DNA from: Lamellibrachia columna
Lineage: Eukaryota; Annelida; Polychaeta; Sabellida; Siboglinidae
Length of the DNA stretch: 64,000 bases
NCBI GenBank assembly: GCA_963662155.1
Contig: OY759263.1
Location: 7,568,261-7,632,260 of the forward strand
Direction of reading: 5' to 3'
The notes under the pieces are model-generated. The model worked only from the letters and a program-made list of their open reading frames with translations. It made no database searches and was not told the DNA's origin. Below are positions 11,331-23,745 of this stretch, piece by piece. The number at the start of each line of letters is the position of its first letter. Position 1 is the first letter of the stretch. A program made the position numbers and the translations under genes.

Positions 11331-11560
11331 CCTATGCACTTACAGCCTCCAGACGTTGCTTCACCTTGAACGGATGGCTGTCAGGCGTCAGCACTCTCTC
11401 TAGCTTTGAGAACACGCGTTCAGCCTCAGCCACCCCCCCTGATTGGTAATGTGGCGAGCAGTTGAAGCAGTGTAGATATGTTCATGAAAAGCTTCCACAT
11501 TGAATCAGCACAGATAATGGGAGGTCGGATGTCTGTCAGCTGTCACTCTCTCCCACTTCT
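11331..11560 (-). pseudogene. Remnant of hAT transposase C-terminal dimerisation region
   Basis: On the minus strand, MWKLFMNISTLLQLLATLPI runs into GVAEAERVFSKLERVLT after a frame shift at a run of seven Gs. This matches the known pattern of the hAT dimerisation domain (leucine-rich, LP-S--AEAER-FS-L). It then reads KVKQRLEAVSA and stops. A second, weaker copy of the ERVLT-DSHP segment lies at about 11525-11560. No catalytic domain or TIRs were found, so this is a decayed fragment. Confidence 0.5.
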
Positions 11561-11564
11561 TCTG

Positions 11565-12398
11565 CCAATATTGACAACACATCATATGACCAGCTAAACG
11601 CTAGAACTGACCCCGTAATGTGTGTTCATACATGTCATTATTAATTTCAGGCTATTTGTGGTCAATAATAAGAATACAGTCAATATTAATTTTTTATTAA
11701 GTATATATTCACTGTACATGACTAAATATACAGGGCAGACAGTTTGACAACGTTTGGATGTTTTCAGTTTCTGGATGTCTCAGACATTGGAGATCAATGC
11801 TGCATATTTTGAAATGACTTCAAATTACCCAGGCATGGAACCTGGTAATGTGGTATTTCAAAACAGATGGCGCATCACAAGAGGTCAACAACATGTGGTA
11901 ACACTAATATGGCTGGTTAATATCAAATGATAACGGCTTTGCTTCGTAATTTATATATCTACAAAATAAGCAGACAGGTCACAGCGTTAGCACAAAATAA
12001 GTAAACAAAATAGCAATCTGACTTGCATGGGCAAATATTCGATTTTTAGATGCAACAAGCATTCACTTACAATAAAAAAGTGAACAAATGACACCTTGGG
12101 TACGGTCTCTTAGTCATCATATAACATAAAATTAGCCAACATAAAATATACAGATGAAAAAAATGTTGCACACTTGATAACCTCTGGCTTCCTTGGCCAC
12201 ATATCATCCGCAGTTCTTTACTTTGGGTGGCAATCCTAAAACTGATCCATTGTTATCCTGCAAAGTATCCAGACTTCCACAACCTAATCTTCCGTGGCGC
12301 ACTTCCACAAATACTTTGTGAACGATTAAGTAATATAAAGAGATACAGACTGTGAAAGTTCATGTAGCACAAATCACTAGCATTTTGTAAAGAAGATG
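11565..12398. other. Intergenic and probable MRPS28 3' flank
   Basis: AT-rich sequence without coding blocks. It lies 3' of the MRPS28 stop codon (minus strand) and should contain its 3' UTR. The first AATAAA read on the minus strand that I noticed is near 11692. Confidence 0.5.
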
Positions 12399-15300
12399 TC
12401 AGTGTGTGTCTTGAGTTGTGGCTCTCCGGCTCTGCCGAAGTAGGCCCAGAAGGGTTGCATCAGCCTCCAGCAGTGTGATGTCACGACTAGCACCGAGGAA
12501 ATATGACGAGAGTTCCAGGTCACGAAGTCGCAACTTCACAGAAACACCTCGCTTGAATTCACTGAAACAAAAGTGATAACTTTAAATAGCTGTACCATCA
12601 AAGTTATACATATTTGTTCTGATTGCAAAATGCACCAAGCAAAGTCTAAAAAAACATATATGATAGTTGCAAAATACCTATAAAAATAATTTTTTTACAA
12701 ACTTATGTCAAAGGTATACATTTAAAATTGGCTGTGATTTCCCCTAAATTTGCTTTTATGATATCAAAACGCAATCAAATATGATTTTACTCAGTACAAT
12801 GAACCTGATATTTTACCATAATTATGATAATGAAAAACTCAGATGTACACATATTACAATCTAACTTGCATTACACATACATAACATTTTGTTACATCAC
12901 TTATCAACTACTTTATTATTACCTCATAACCATTTCCATGGTGATCTTTCAAAAAAACAATATGAAGGTGAAGATTGTGAAAATAATGGCTTGGGCAATT
13001 CTAGCTGTTAGTCAATTTCTGGGCAGCTACTATCACTGTAACTACACATTCAACCAAAAATACAAACAGTATTATTGTAGATGTAATATTGTCTGGAGTA
13101 ATACTAATAAGTCTGGTGGGCAATTGCATACATATCTGAACAATTTTTATTTTTAGTTATGCTTTCTTATGGCCTTTTGCACCACGTAGGGTCTGAAGAG
13201 GGTAAGTAAGAGTTATGCTTTCAACATTACGCATGATGAGAATGCAAATAGTGTTGACTGAATCGAGTCTCAAGTAGTTATACTAAAAACTGTCCTATGG
13301 GCTAACAGCAGTTTGTGCGCATGCAATGTGGGTAGTTTATGTAATAATTAAACATCTGCATTCTGGGTGTATAATTTAATGTTATACCTTATGACGATTC
13401 TGATCGCAGGATCCAGTTGATTCCTCCATGATCAGATCTTCAGAATCAAATATTTTTATATCATAATTTCCGGTTCCATTAGTTACTGTTAAAGGAGATT
13501 CATAGTCGTATATTATTGCCTGGGTAGACCAGAATTTGTCTAGTTTGTTTGTAAATGAGTTAATTGATCTAGCTTGTATTACAGAGTTTGGGAGACTATT
13601 CTATGGTTCAGCTACTCTAAGAGGGAATGCATTTTTTCTTAAATTTATTTTTGTTCTTTGGGTAAATATTTGAAGGGAGTTTCCTCTATTTCCTGCTCTT
13701 AGCGTCACATCCTCCCATTTCAGAAGGTTTGGTGCAGATTCATTATCGTATAGTTCGTGCATTATTTTATACACTTCTATCATGTCTCCTCTTAGCCTTC
13801 GGTATGCTAATGTGGGTAGCTTCAGTAATTTTAGTCTTTCTATATATGATAAATCCCTCGTACCAGGAAGTTCTTTTGTGGCCCTTCTCTGGACGTTTTC
13901 TATTGCTATTTTATGTTTTATCTTATATGGATACCATACTGCTACAGCATATTCTAGGTGAGATCTAATCATTGTCTTATATAGTGGCAAGAAAGTGTGT
14001 GTGTCTAGGAATTGGAAGGTTCTTCGGATTATTTTTGTCATTTTGGTTGCTTTATTTACCACTTGGTTTATGTGATCATCAAATGACAATTTTGAATCGA
14101 TAATTACACCTAAGTCAGTTTGCTTATCTATGGTGGCTAGTGAATGTTTAACATTATTACTTGTCATGAAATATTCATTTTCACCTATATTATTTTTCCC
14201 AATTTCCATGTGTTTACATTTTTCTGGGTGGAATTTTAATAACCATTTGTCGCTCCATTGTTCTAGGATACTTAAATCTTGTTGTAGTATATCCTGATCA
14301 TTTTTATTTGTTATGGCTCTAAATATCTTAATGTCATCAGCGAACAGAAATGTATTGGATTTAGTTAACTCTGGCAGGTCGTTTACGTACAGAACAAACA
14401 ATAAAGGTCCTAGGACAGATCCCTGCGGTATCCCTGATGTTACTTTGTGCCAGTTTGATTCTTTCCCATTTACTGCTACCTTTTGTCGTCTATTTGTGAT
14501 GAATGCCTCAATCCAGTTAACTAAATCATTCCTAATGTTAAAACTTTTTTATTTACTTATTAGTCTCGTATGTGGCACGGTATCAAAACCCTTTTGAAAA
14601 TCCATATAAATAACATCTGTGTAATTACCCTTATCCATTTCTGAGGTCCATTCATCTAGTATTTTAATTAGTTGGAGAACTGTTGATCTGCCAGAGATAA
14701 AACCATATTGTTTTTGACTGAACAGACCATTGACTTTCATGTAACTGATGATATGATTTCTAATAATTTTTTTCATGTATTTACAAACTACGCTTGTTAG
14801 GTTTATTGGATGGCAATTGCAAGCTAATTTCTTGTTTCCTTTTTTATATATTGCTGATATTTTGGCATCCTTCCATTCATCAGGAATACTTGATGTTTTT
14901 ATCGATGTTTCAAATATTTTTTGTAATGGGAGACTGATATTTTCTGACAACTCAATTAGTAATCTGGCACCTATTTCATCAGGGCCAGGCGATTTGCTTA
15001 TATTAAGTTCTTTTAATGTTAGTAATATTATGTTTTCAGTTACTTTTAGCTCATCCATCGCTAATTTATTGTTTACTTTGGGTGTAGTTGGGATAGACCC
15101 TGCCTGTTCAGTAGTGAATACATTGGAGAAGTAGTTGGCAAGAATATTTGCTTTTTCTTCATCTTCAGTTGTTGTTTGGGATTTCAGATTTGTGTGGTCT
15201 ATATTCAGTTCCCCAATTCCTTGTTTAACTGTAGTTTTTGATTTATAATAGTTCCAGAAGACTTTAACGTTTTTCTTGGTTTGAGTGGCTAAATTTCGTT

Positions 15301-17112
15301 CAAACTCCTTTCGAAGCTTTCTGGTTAAAGCTCAGGTTTTATTCCTGCTTTTACAATACTCTAAATATTTTGTCCCATCCCTTGTTTCAATGTATCTTGT
15401 CCATAGTCTATTTTTACGTCCAATTAGTTTTCTGGTGTTTGCATTCAGGGGGAAATTTCCCTTTCTGTAATTTGAAACTTCTTTTTGAGGTATGTATTTA
15501 TCTTCTAATAATTTTAGTACTGTTTTAAGGATTTCCCATTGGTCGTTAACGTTGTCTTTACAGTCTTTAAATTTCTCTTCCCAATCTATATCTGAAAACT
15601 CTTTCCTCATTCCTTCATAATTTGCTTCCGTTTTTTAGTGTACTTATTTGTTATAACTTTCCACAAAATATTTAATGTAATGACACAGTGGTCATTTTAC
15701 CTAGAGGGCTTTGTTACTCTATTTCCCCTATGCTGTCTTCTTCATTTGATAAAATCAGATTTAAAAGGTTTGTGTTAGTTGTGCCTCGTCCTCTAGTGGG
15801 ATTTGAGACATGTTAAAACATGAATGTGTCTCTAAGGCATTCTACAAATTAAAAATTTAGGTTGCTGGGGTTAATTGATTTGGTCGTCCAATGTTTCCAG
15901 TTAATATCTGGGAGATTGAAATCCCCTGTAATTACAATGTGTGAATAGTCCTGATGTGGATCTAATCATATTTAGAAGTTCTGCGTTATTTTTTTCTGAC
16001 CCCCATCGCTCCTATATATGCATCCAAAGAGAAGTTTGGTTTTATTTTTAAGTTTAATTTCTATAAATAAGCATTCCTTGAAGGTTGAGACCAGGTTTAT
16101 ATTTTTTGCGTATAGGGATTTTAAGACATATTATAATACCCCTACCTTCATTATTTTCAATATTTTTGGAGAACAATGTATAGCCTTCTAAGGAAAATTC
16201 TGGTATGGTTACAGTGCATTTGTTTTTTTTTGGGTTTTACCTCATTAATTGCTATTATGTGGGGTTTCAGTTCTTTAATTAATTTTGCTTGTTCCTTAGT
16301 TGGTCAGCATTGGTATAAAAACACATAATGTTGCCTATGTCATTAAGATTATTTTTATTAACATTTGTTTTACCATCCGTCACTCTAGGTGGATGTGTAG
16401 TCTTTACTGGCTTTTCCTTATTGTTCTTATTTTTCTTTCCCACGGTGGACCCCATGTCATAGCAGACACTACATTGGTTCAAGTTTTCATTAAATGATTC
16501 TGAAACAAGTTATGAGATGTGAGAAAAAAATCGAATCGAGGAAGCACTTTTTTAGTTTTATCTAGGGGCACTGTAATGCCTAACGGCTGATATTACGCAC
16601 TTTGCTCGCGACTTGGGTCTTCTGCATACACAGTGGAACTTGCCGCCGAAATCAATGTACAAGTCGTCATCCACTACTTCAAAAATTGTCCCCGACACTA
16701 TTCTCCCTTCCGGGTCGCCGATTTCCATAAGCTTCGACTGTCGCAAGAGGGTGGCAAAACTTGCTTGCTCTGTAGGTCGAACTGGTTTCTCGTCAAAAGA
16801 AGTTGATGTTTCAGACGTAACCTTTTGGAACATCTCAAACGCCTTCTTCAGGCCCATTATCTCACCACCGTCGGCTTTATGTGATGTCGACGACGGTGGC
16901 TCATGTCCTTGGGTTTGTGAGGTTACGGTCTCCGAAGATGATTTTGCCGTGTTCGTTTGAGCGACATCTGTATCTTTCAATTCATTCTTCGTGTGCGTGT
17001 GGCTTTGGTCATCTCTACTTCCTTTCGCCGAGCATAACGAACGCACGAAGAAAGAAACGCGTGCATTGTTCCTGGCAACTTGAACTAAACGTGAGACCAT
17101 GGGTGTCGCCAT
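12399..17112 (-). CDS. MRPS28: Mitochondrial ribosomal protein S28 (bS1m), two exons
   Basis: Exon 1 is 17112-16601 and exon 2 is 12561-12399. The donor is GTGCGT and the acceptor TTTCAG, joined in phase 2, giving 675 nt and a 224-aa protein. The N-terminus ([20 protein letters not shown], Arg-rich, no acidic residues) looks like a mitochondrial targeting sequence. A low-complexity Ser/Thr/Glu linker follows. The conserved S1-like OB-fold then begins with [19 protein letters not shown], continues with [19 protein letters not shown] and finishes in exon 2 with [20 protein letters not shown] and [13 protein letters not shown]. This is collinear and gap-free with the animal MRPS28 family across the splice. 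It is part of the small subunit of the mitoribosome. The roughly 4-kb intron holds a LINE in the same orientation. The 5' end is head to head with HDDC2. Confidence 0.93.
13390..16490 (-). mobile_element. CR1/L2-group LINE, nearly full ORF2, inactivated
   Basis: On the minus strand from about 16480: the endonuclease start ([15 protein letters not shown]), then [10 protein letters not shown] at about 15930 and DHCV near 15690. Reverse transcriptase blocks follow: [62 protein letters not shown] and LFADDIKIF with the catalytic FADD. The C-terminal part reads [15 protein letters not shown] ... [10 protein letters not shown] ... [13 protein letters not shown]. Damage includes stops in the endonuclease, a frameshift near 14545 and TAG in place of the Trp codon of PWNSLP at 13601. 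The element lies wholly in the MRPS28 intron, in the sense direction. The 3' end is set near 13390 because the coding similarity fades there. Confidence 0.88.
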
Positions 17113-17298
17113 GTTTAGCTGTGCACGTGATCATTTTCTTGTCCAATCATTGACATCTACTCATTCGCGTACGGCCGAAAGTGTGGCATGCAAATTTAGT
17201 ATTGATTGGACAATTGTGGTTGCGCAAACTAGTGGTGATTGAGAATAAATGTAACTGGTACAGCGTTCACTAAAAAGAGCCAAAAACAGTAACTTACA
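17113..17298. promoter_or_regulatory. Compact divergent promoter between MRPS28 and HDDC2
   Basis: Only 186 bp separate the two start codons. Visible motifs are an E-box CACGTG at 17124-17129, CCAAT at 17143-17147, a perfect octamer ATGCAAAT at 17188-17195 and an inverted CCAAT (ATTGG) at 17205-17209. No TATA box is obvious. Paired opposite CCAAT boxes are typical of bidirectional housekeeping promoters. 5' UTRs must overlap this span, so the transcription starts are not placed. Confidence 0.7.
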
Positions 17299-20200
17299 AT
17301 GGCCAAAAATTGCAGCAAAATAATGGAATTCATGATGTTGATCGGTAAACTTAAGGTGTGTATTGGAAAGTATTTACTGGGCGATATAAAGTGATTTTCT
17401 GGTACTGGTGTTTACTACTCGTTTACCCCGATCCCGAGAGGTGGAGTCATTATCGATCGCTCACACTGCGCCCCTGCGGTCTGATCGGTCTCGGCAGGTG
17501 GCGCGTACCAGAGGCGCTTAGCAAATGTTCAGAATCACGAAATACAAAACTTGAGCCCAAGTATCTTTCTTTGCCATTGGGGCGCGGTGGTCGAGTGGTA
17601 GAGCGTCGGACTTTTCGGGACCGTAGTTCAAAACCACCTCCGCCGTTTCGAAGCTTGAGCAACTTTGTTTACCCCACTTTTCCTGTGTCTTTCGGAAGAG
17701 ACGGTAAAAACCGTTGCCTCGTTGGCGTTGGTTCCTTCTACCTGGACATGCTAGGGGAAGTAAAAGTCTCCACACAAGGAAATGGAAAATACCTGCTGTG
17801 GACTCACTGATTCCAGAGAAGGAAAACTCTGAAAATAAACCACTCCTATGTTAGCTCAAGACGGCTGTTTGGGGTTAAATGTCACAAGTCATAACGGAAT
17901 GAGGTCTTTTTTTGCAATTTTTTGTCAAATCTGCTTCCCTAAACTAAGGCTAAGACTGAGTGTTTAAATAATGTCCTTCTTTTTAAAACAATTCCACATT
18001 TTCTATAACAAAGGTGGCTACACAATGCTGCATAAAAATGGCCCATTGCCATTGGGCTTGAAACCTTGGCTTTATTAGAAAATTATATTATTGTTGGAGA
18101 GGAGAGTCTATAAGCCTTGGAGAGAGGGTTGACTCATACCAGGTAGAAGAAGAGACACCCCCTTCCATAGCCTCCATCCTTTATTTCACCGCCAACTGGA
18201 TAATCTCCTAAATAATTATAATACCATATTACAAGCACATTTCTAAAATTAGTTTGATGAAATTGATACCTAGGTTGAGTGACTGCCTCACATTAAATAC
18301 ATTATACTGACAGCCTACCGCATCTGGAATGAACTCCCAGAGGAAATCGTTACAATCAGGGAGTGAGAACATTTCAAGAAAGAATTAAGTCAGTGTTGGT
18401 ACCTTGCATCAGCGCTCATCCTCATAATGGAGACGGATATCTGTTCAGCCAAGGAACAAGCCCACATAGAAAAAATACTGATACAAAACGTAATGTTGCA
18501 TGAGATGGTGATTGCTGTGTTACAGTCGACTGTCCGCACTGGCTGGGGAATGTGTGGCGTGAAGAAGGCGGAGAGTGTGGCTGACCACATGTACAGAATG
18601 GCCGTTCTTGCCTTTCTGGCCAACTCAAAGACACGACTCAACAAAGACAGGTATGTTGGGGCATAGTGGGTGAACTACCCTTGAATGGAGGGTGCCTGGG
18701 GCCATGTCGCTGATATCGGGGGTGATGTCAGAGGGTGATATGGTTGATAGGGTGACCATCATATAATACCAGCACAGTGTTAGTGTTAAAGCTGATTCCA
18801 CAATTCAGTGTTTCTCTTGTTCCGTTTTAGAAACATGTCACACAAAAATCAAACCTATCTAGCAGTGCACTACGATGTGCTAGCTCATTTGTGCAAGGTT
18901 GTTATTTAGTTTTGATGAAATCATCAGACAAACTATTACATTATTTACGACTGGATCAGTAAAAAAATGGCTAGATGTCGACTAAACCCCTTCACTTTCG
19001 CAAGTCACCTGATTTAACTATCAAAGGTAATTCTTTCGATGATTTCAACTTTAATTGAACTGACTGCATATTACTTAAACTATTAATGCATATGAACATC
19101 AGTGAGCATGAAACACAGAAAGATCTTTTAAATGCATGTCTGTGTTCAGGCGGTCTGAAACAGAGTGACATCTAAGATGAAATTAATAATTGTATGAAGG
19201 GCTTTGTGTATAAATTCGCACAAGATATTTTTTCTATCACTGCAGATGTATTAAGCTGACGCTAGTCCACGACATGGCAGAGTGCATTGTGGGAGACATT
19301 GTGCCTTCAGATGGAGTGAGCAAAGAAGAGAAACACAGGAGAGAAATGGTAAATGAAGCTGTCCCAGTGCTTAAATGCAACAACCGTCCTGTTCTGAACT
19401 GAGACAACTTGTTGTGATGTTTGTAAATTACACCCATCCTGTTATATACTGACACAACTTGGTGTGGTGTTTGGAAAGTTCTGTATTATTTCTATTTGTT
19501 TTTATCAATTGTCCTGGATTAGCATCTAATGAATGCACGTAGTTATATTAGTATATAGCAACATTTTCTGCATAATTTTATACATGGGAATATGTTATGA
19601 CTACACATCTGATATGTGTTAATTAATAATTATGTACATTAAATGCAGTTTGATTATTAACTTTGACTTTGTTGTACATAAATTATATGCATGAATTACA
19701 CAGTTATTGTGCAGCTTAGGAAATGGATTGCAAATTGCACTTGGAACTTTGTGATTGTTTACATTTGTGTTGAAGATGATAACAACATTAGATGTGTGTA
19801 TACTGAACGATTTGTTATTTCATTTCACTATAGACCGCCATGGAACATCTATGTAAACTAACAGGGGAGGAAACTGGCCGAGAGATCTATGATTTGTGGA
19901 AGGTGAGAGTTAAAAGGTACTGCATCACTTTCCAAACTACTGGTCTGGTTGCATGTTTCCATTTTAGCCAATAAGATGAAAGACGTTTAGTTAAAAACCT
20001 GGTAACGCATTTATACTTCCAAATACTCTCTATTGTGTAAAGGCTGGTTCACACAAGCTATTGATCTTCTGAATTGGTTGGATGACAGGCACTGAGTGAC
20101 ATGACAAACACAACAAAATAATGTGTGCTAAGCAGTGCAAGGTGCAACTACTGAGTTACTAAACATTCAAATAAAAGTATACTTTGATTCCAGGTTCTCT

Positions 20201-23200
20201 TGTGTGCAATGCCAATTTGTAGCTACAATTGTGTCACTTGACAGATTATTTGACGCAGTAGACAATCAGCGACTTGCATGATCAGCAGATATTTCACTCA
20301 TTGTGACATTTCATCATGACATTTTTGTTCTAGGCGCGAGTCGATAGTTGCGCCTTGAATTGTCTAGCACACATTTTAGTTGCACTTTGTCATGGGGCAT
20401 GGTGAGTGTCACCCGATCAATCAGGTGATCAGTCACTCCTTTGAACCGACTTTAACAACAGTTTTTTTTTCAACAACAAACTTTTCTAAAAAAATTATTC
20501 AGCCAATGTCAAAATCCACCTTTTAATGATACATACCTGATGGATTTGTGTTTACTGGCTTTTTGCTGACTGCATTTCATGCATGTTGTTAAAAGGAATG
20601 TACAACAAGTTTTCTTAGTTAACTGAAGGACTGATTTATGGGACACTGAGACACTGAATGTATTACTATTCATATCAGTAGGTTAAATAAAAATATCCAC
20701 ACAAAATGTGTTAAAGACTGCTCTTCTGCAATGAAAGACCGCTCTACTGCAATGAAATACTACTTTACTGCAATTAAAGACTGCTCTACTGCAATTAAAG
20801 ACCACTCTACTGCAATTACAGACCGCTCTACTGCAATTACAGACCGCTCTACTGCAATTAAAGACCGCTCTACTGCAATTAAAGACCGCTCTACTGCAAT
20901 TAAAGACTGCTCTTCTGCAATGAAAGACCGCTTTACTGCAATGAAAGACTGCTCTACTGCAATTAAAGACCACTCTACTGGAATTACAGACCACTCAACT
21001 GCAATTAAAGACTACTCTAATGCAATTAAAGACCGCTCTACTGCAATTAAAGACTTCTCTAGTGCAATTATAGACCTCTATACTGCAATTAAATCCCGCT
21101 CTACTGCAATTAAGGACCGCTGTACTGCAATTATAGACCGTTGTACTGCAATTAAAGACTGCTCTGCTGCAATTATATACTTCTTTACTGCAATTAAAGA
21201 CTGCTCTACTGCAATTATAGACATCTCTACTACAATTAAAGACTGCTCTACTGCAATTATAGACATCTCTACTACAATTAAAGACTGCTCTACTGCAATT
21301 AAAGACTGCTGTACTGCAATTATAGACCGCTGTACTGCATTTAAAGACTGCTATACTGCAATTATAGACCTCTCTACTGCAATTATAGACCACTCAACTG
21401 AAATTAAAGACCACTCTGCTGCGATTAAAGACTGCTCTACTGCAATTATAGACCTCTCTACTGCAATTATAGACCGCTCTACTGCAATGAAAGACTGCTC
21501 TACTGCAATTATAGACCACTCTACTGCAATGAAAGGCTGCTCTACTACAATTATAGACCGCTCTACTGCAATTAAAGACCGCTCTACTGCAATTATAGAC
21601 CACTCTACTGCAATTAAAGACTGCTCTACTGCAATTATAGACCACTCTACTGCAATTAAAGACCGCTCTACTGCAATTAAAGACCGCTCTACTGCAATTA
21701 AAGACCGCTCTACTGCAATTAAAGGCCGAGCAATAAATCTTCACATTTGGAGGTGTATAATAATGCAATTGTCACCTGGTGATTTATGGGTCTGTCAATT
21801 TCCCATTTTATACAGTTCCTTATGGCACATATACAGTTCCTTATGGCACAAATATAGTTCCTTATGGCACATATATAGTTCTGTATGGTACATATACGGT
21901 TCCTTATGGTACATATATTGCAGCTATAAAGACTAAAACATTTAGATGTAATTTGTCTTTGAGATCAACAACAACTAATATAAGAAATTAGTTGTGTGTC
22001 AGTGAAAATCATTGTACATTCCCTTTAACAGAATTGTCACATCACAATTGTAATTATGTGTTGTTGTTGCCATGGCAATGTTGCTGACCAATAGGAGTAC
22101 GAGGACCAGGCGACACCCGAGGCCTGTTTTGTGAAGGACCTAGACAGGTTTGACATGGTCCTACAGGCGTATGAATATGAAGTACACAATGAGCGAGCCG
22201 GTCAACTGCAGGACTTCTTCAATTCGACACAAGGTTAGTAGGCAGCTACCAGGCACAGCAGCAGTCATTAACCCCCACACTCAGATCTGGTGTCAATTCT
22301 AAATTGAATTGGAATTGAAATGATAACAAAATTTGCATGAATTGGAATTGATCAAAGCATATTGAATTGGAATTGAAGTCTGCAAAGTTAGTTGAATTGA
22401 ATCGATCAATCCGTTTAAAGCAGTATATTTTTTACATACACATAAACAACAATATATATTACAATTTAGTTACTCATAACATTGAGTTCCGCTTAAAATG
22501 ATAGGTTGTGATGAGCTTATTTTGAAGTCAATGGAGGTAGCAACTGCTCTAAGTGAACATGCACAATTGGTCTACCTGCAGAGATCTGAAACCAGGCCCT
22601 TCGTGGGGCAACACAACAAAAAGGGGTAATTGGCCTGCTAATGCTTGAGCAGGTATTTTCTGAAACCATAAACTTAGAAGCCTACAAGTCTTCCCATGTT
22701 TGAATAATGGCTTAGCCATTGTCTTTGCATTGTGCACAGCTCTCTGGCTGTTACCATATATACAAACATTTGGAATAATGTGCAAATACATTTGTGCAAG
22801 CTTGCAGTGATATAATACAACAGTAATGTACTATTACGTATAACTGTAGGATCTAATATTATTGCTATTACTTTTGAACAAATCAATAGAATGAAATCAT
22901 TTAAAAAATATTGTGCGGAAGATTAGTGGTTGATTTGAGTGTGTCTATATTTTTAACCAGGCTGTGTTTGCACTATGCTGTATCAGGTATTAGTTATGAA
23001 TGCTGCTTGTGTGCTAGTTTTGTTAAAGTTGATATACTATATTATAATAATATATATATAGAGCTTTATGCATGTATTAACTGATGGTATAGTTCTGCTC
23101 GTAGACATTGCTACTGTATTGCAATCTTCCACTATGCAGTATAGTGTGAATTAAGTGCTGTTGGATTTGTTAATTTGCAAATAGAATTTGAATTGATTAA

Positions 23201-23745
23201 AAATGAATTGAATTGGAATTGATCCTGTCTGTCAGTAAATTGAATTGGAATTGATCCTTGATAAGTACGTATGGATTGGAATTTAATTGCAGTTGATATG
23301 AATGAATTGACCCCAGGTGTGTCCATACTTCAATCTGTCTTTCAGGTGTAAATGCAAAACTCTAGGTTTCAATACTCTTCTAATGATAGACGATAATGTC
23401 ACTTTACTTGTGAGTTTGTAATCATTTTGACGACTTTCTCGTTAATCTTCATGGAAGTTGTTCTAGTTACCTCAACTCTGCTTATATTTTTATTGTCATC
23501 ATATTTTATAGGTTTCACCCATTTTCACTGTTAAAATTAATGGTTAATGACAGTAAGTTTTTTTCAGTAGTCTGTAAACATGCAGACAGACATATATTTC
23601 CGCTCAGTTTCCTTCATAACTCTGTTCTTTTGCAGGCAAATTCCAGCATCCAACTGTCAGAGACTGGGTGCAGGAGCTCTACATGCTACGGCAGCAGCAT
23701 ATAGAAAAGACTATAGCTGCGCCAGCTGACGGTCACATTAAATGA
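17299..23745 (+). CDS. HDDC2: HD domain-containing protein 2, 5'-deoxynucleotidase, six exons
   Basis: Exons 17299-17355, 18526-18650, 19246-19348, 19834-19902, 22095-22233 and 23636-23745 join in phases 0-2-0-0-1 to 603 nt (200 aa, close to the 204 aa of human HDDC2). Exon 1 gives [19 protein letters not shown]. Exon 2 gives [20 protein letters not shown] with the first metal-binding His. Exon 3 gives [12 protein letters not shown] with the HD pair and KEEKHRRE. Exon 5 gives [18 protein letters not shown] with the last metal Asp. Exon 6 ends with [17 protein letters not shown]. The family hydrolyses deoxynucleoside 5'-monophosphates in the cytosol. The start was chosen because exon 1 aligns without gap to the family N-terminus and has a GTGTGT donor. 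An in-frame ATG at 18427 upstream of exon 2 belongs to the intron. Introns hold a SINE, a LINE scrap, two 21-bp arrays and a DNA transposon. Confidence 0.95.
17579..17850 (+). mobile_element. tRNA-derived SINE in HDDC2 intron 1
   Basis: The head has an A-box-like TGGTCGAGTGG (17588) and a degenerate B-box TAGTTCAAAACC (17623), with tRNA-like spacing. The body contains TGTCTTTCGGAAGAGAC and TTCCTTCTACCTGG and ends near AAAATAAACC. The same body occurs reversed at 47255-47500, which defines a dispersed family. The central block recalls conserved SINE domains shared across animals, but I cannot name the family. Confidence 0.75.
18290..18400 (+). mobile_element. LINE 3'-coding scrap in HDDC2 intron 1
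   Basis: [17 protein letters not shown], a stop, then EHFKKELS resembles the extreme C-terminus of CR1-like reverse transcriptases (WNSLPEEVV...FKRRL). Upstream sequence back to about 18060 may belong to it but is too decayed to read. Confidence 0.45.
20712..21727. repeat. 21-bp minisatellite, about 48 copies, HDDC2 intron 4
   Basis: Consensus GACCGCTCTACTGCAATTAA plus A, with GACTGC, ATAGAC and ATGAAA variants that come in runs. The 7-codon period keeps frames open on both strands (DRSTAIK on plus, CSRAVFN on minus), so the 401-codon frame starting at 20731 is not a gene. Confidence 0.96.
21811..21916. repeat. Second 21-bp minisatellite, 5 copies
   Basis: Units such as ACAGTTCCTTATGGCACATA plus T repeat five times. 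They start 84 bp after the previous array and share its 21-bp period but not its sequence. Confidence 0.92.
22285..23317. mobile_element. Candidate non-autonomous DNA transposon with AATTGG subterminal repeats
   Basis: The left end CTGGTGTCAATTC and the right end GAATTGACCCCAG are near inverted repeats. Inside both ends lie clusters of GAATTGGAATTGA (22305-22400 and 23170-23300). The central part has no coding sequence. Inverted termini with repeated subterminal motifs are typical of non-autonomous DNA transposons. The element sits in HDDC2 intron 5. No clear target duplication was identified. Confidence 0.5.

Noticed and set aside
18427..18525. In-frame ATG upstream as the HDDC2 start
   Set aside because: The stretch before 18526 does not match the family N-terminus and has a good acceptor at its end. 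Exon 1 at 17299-17355 matches the family without gap.
20731..21936. 401-codon frame of STAIKD repeats
   Set aside because: Translation of two 21-bp minisatellites inside an HDDC2 intron; the opposite strand is equally open.
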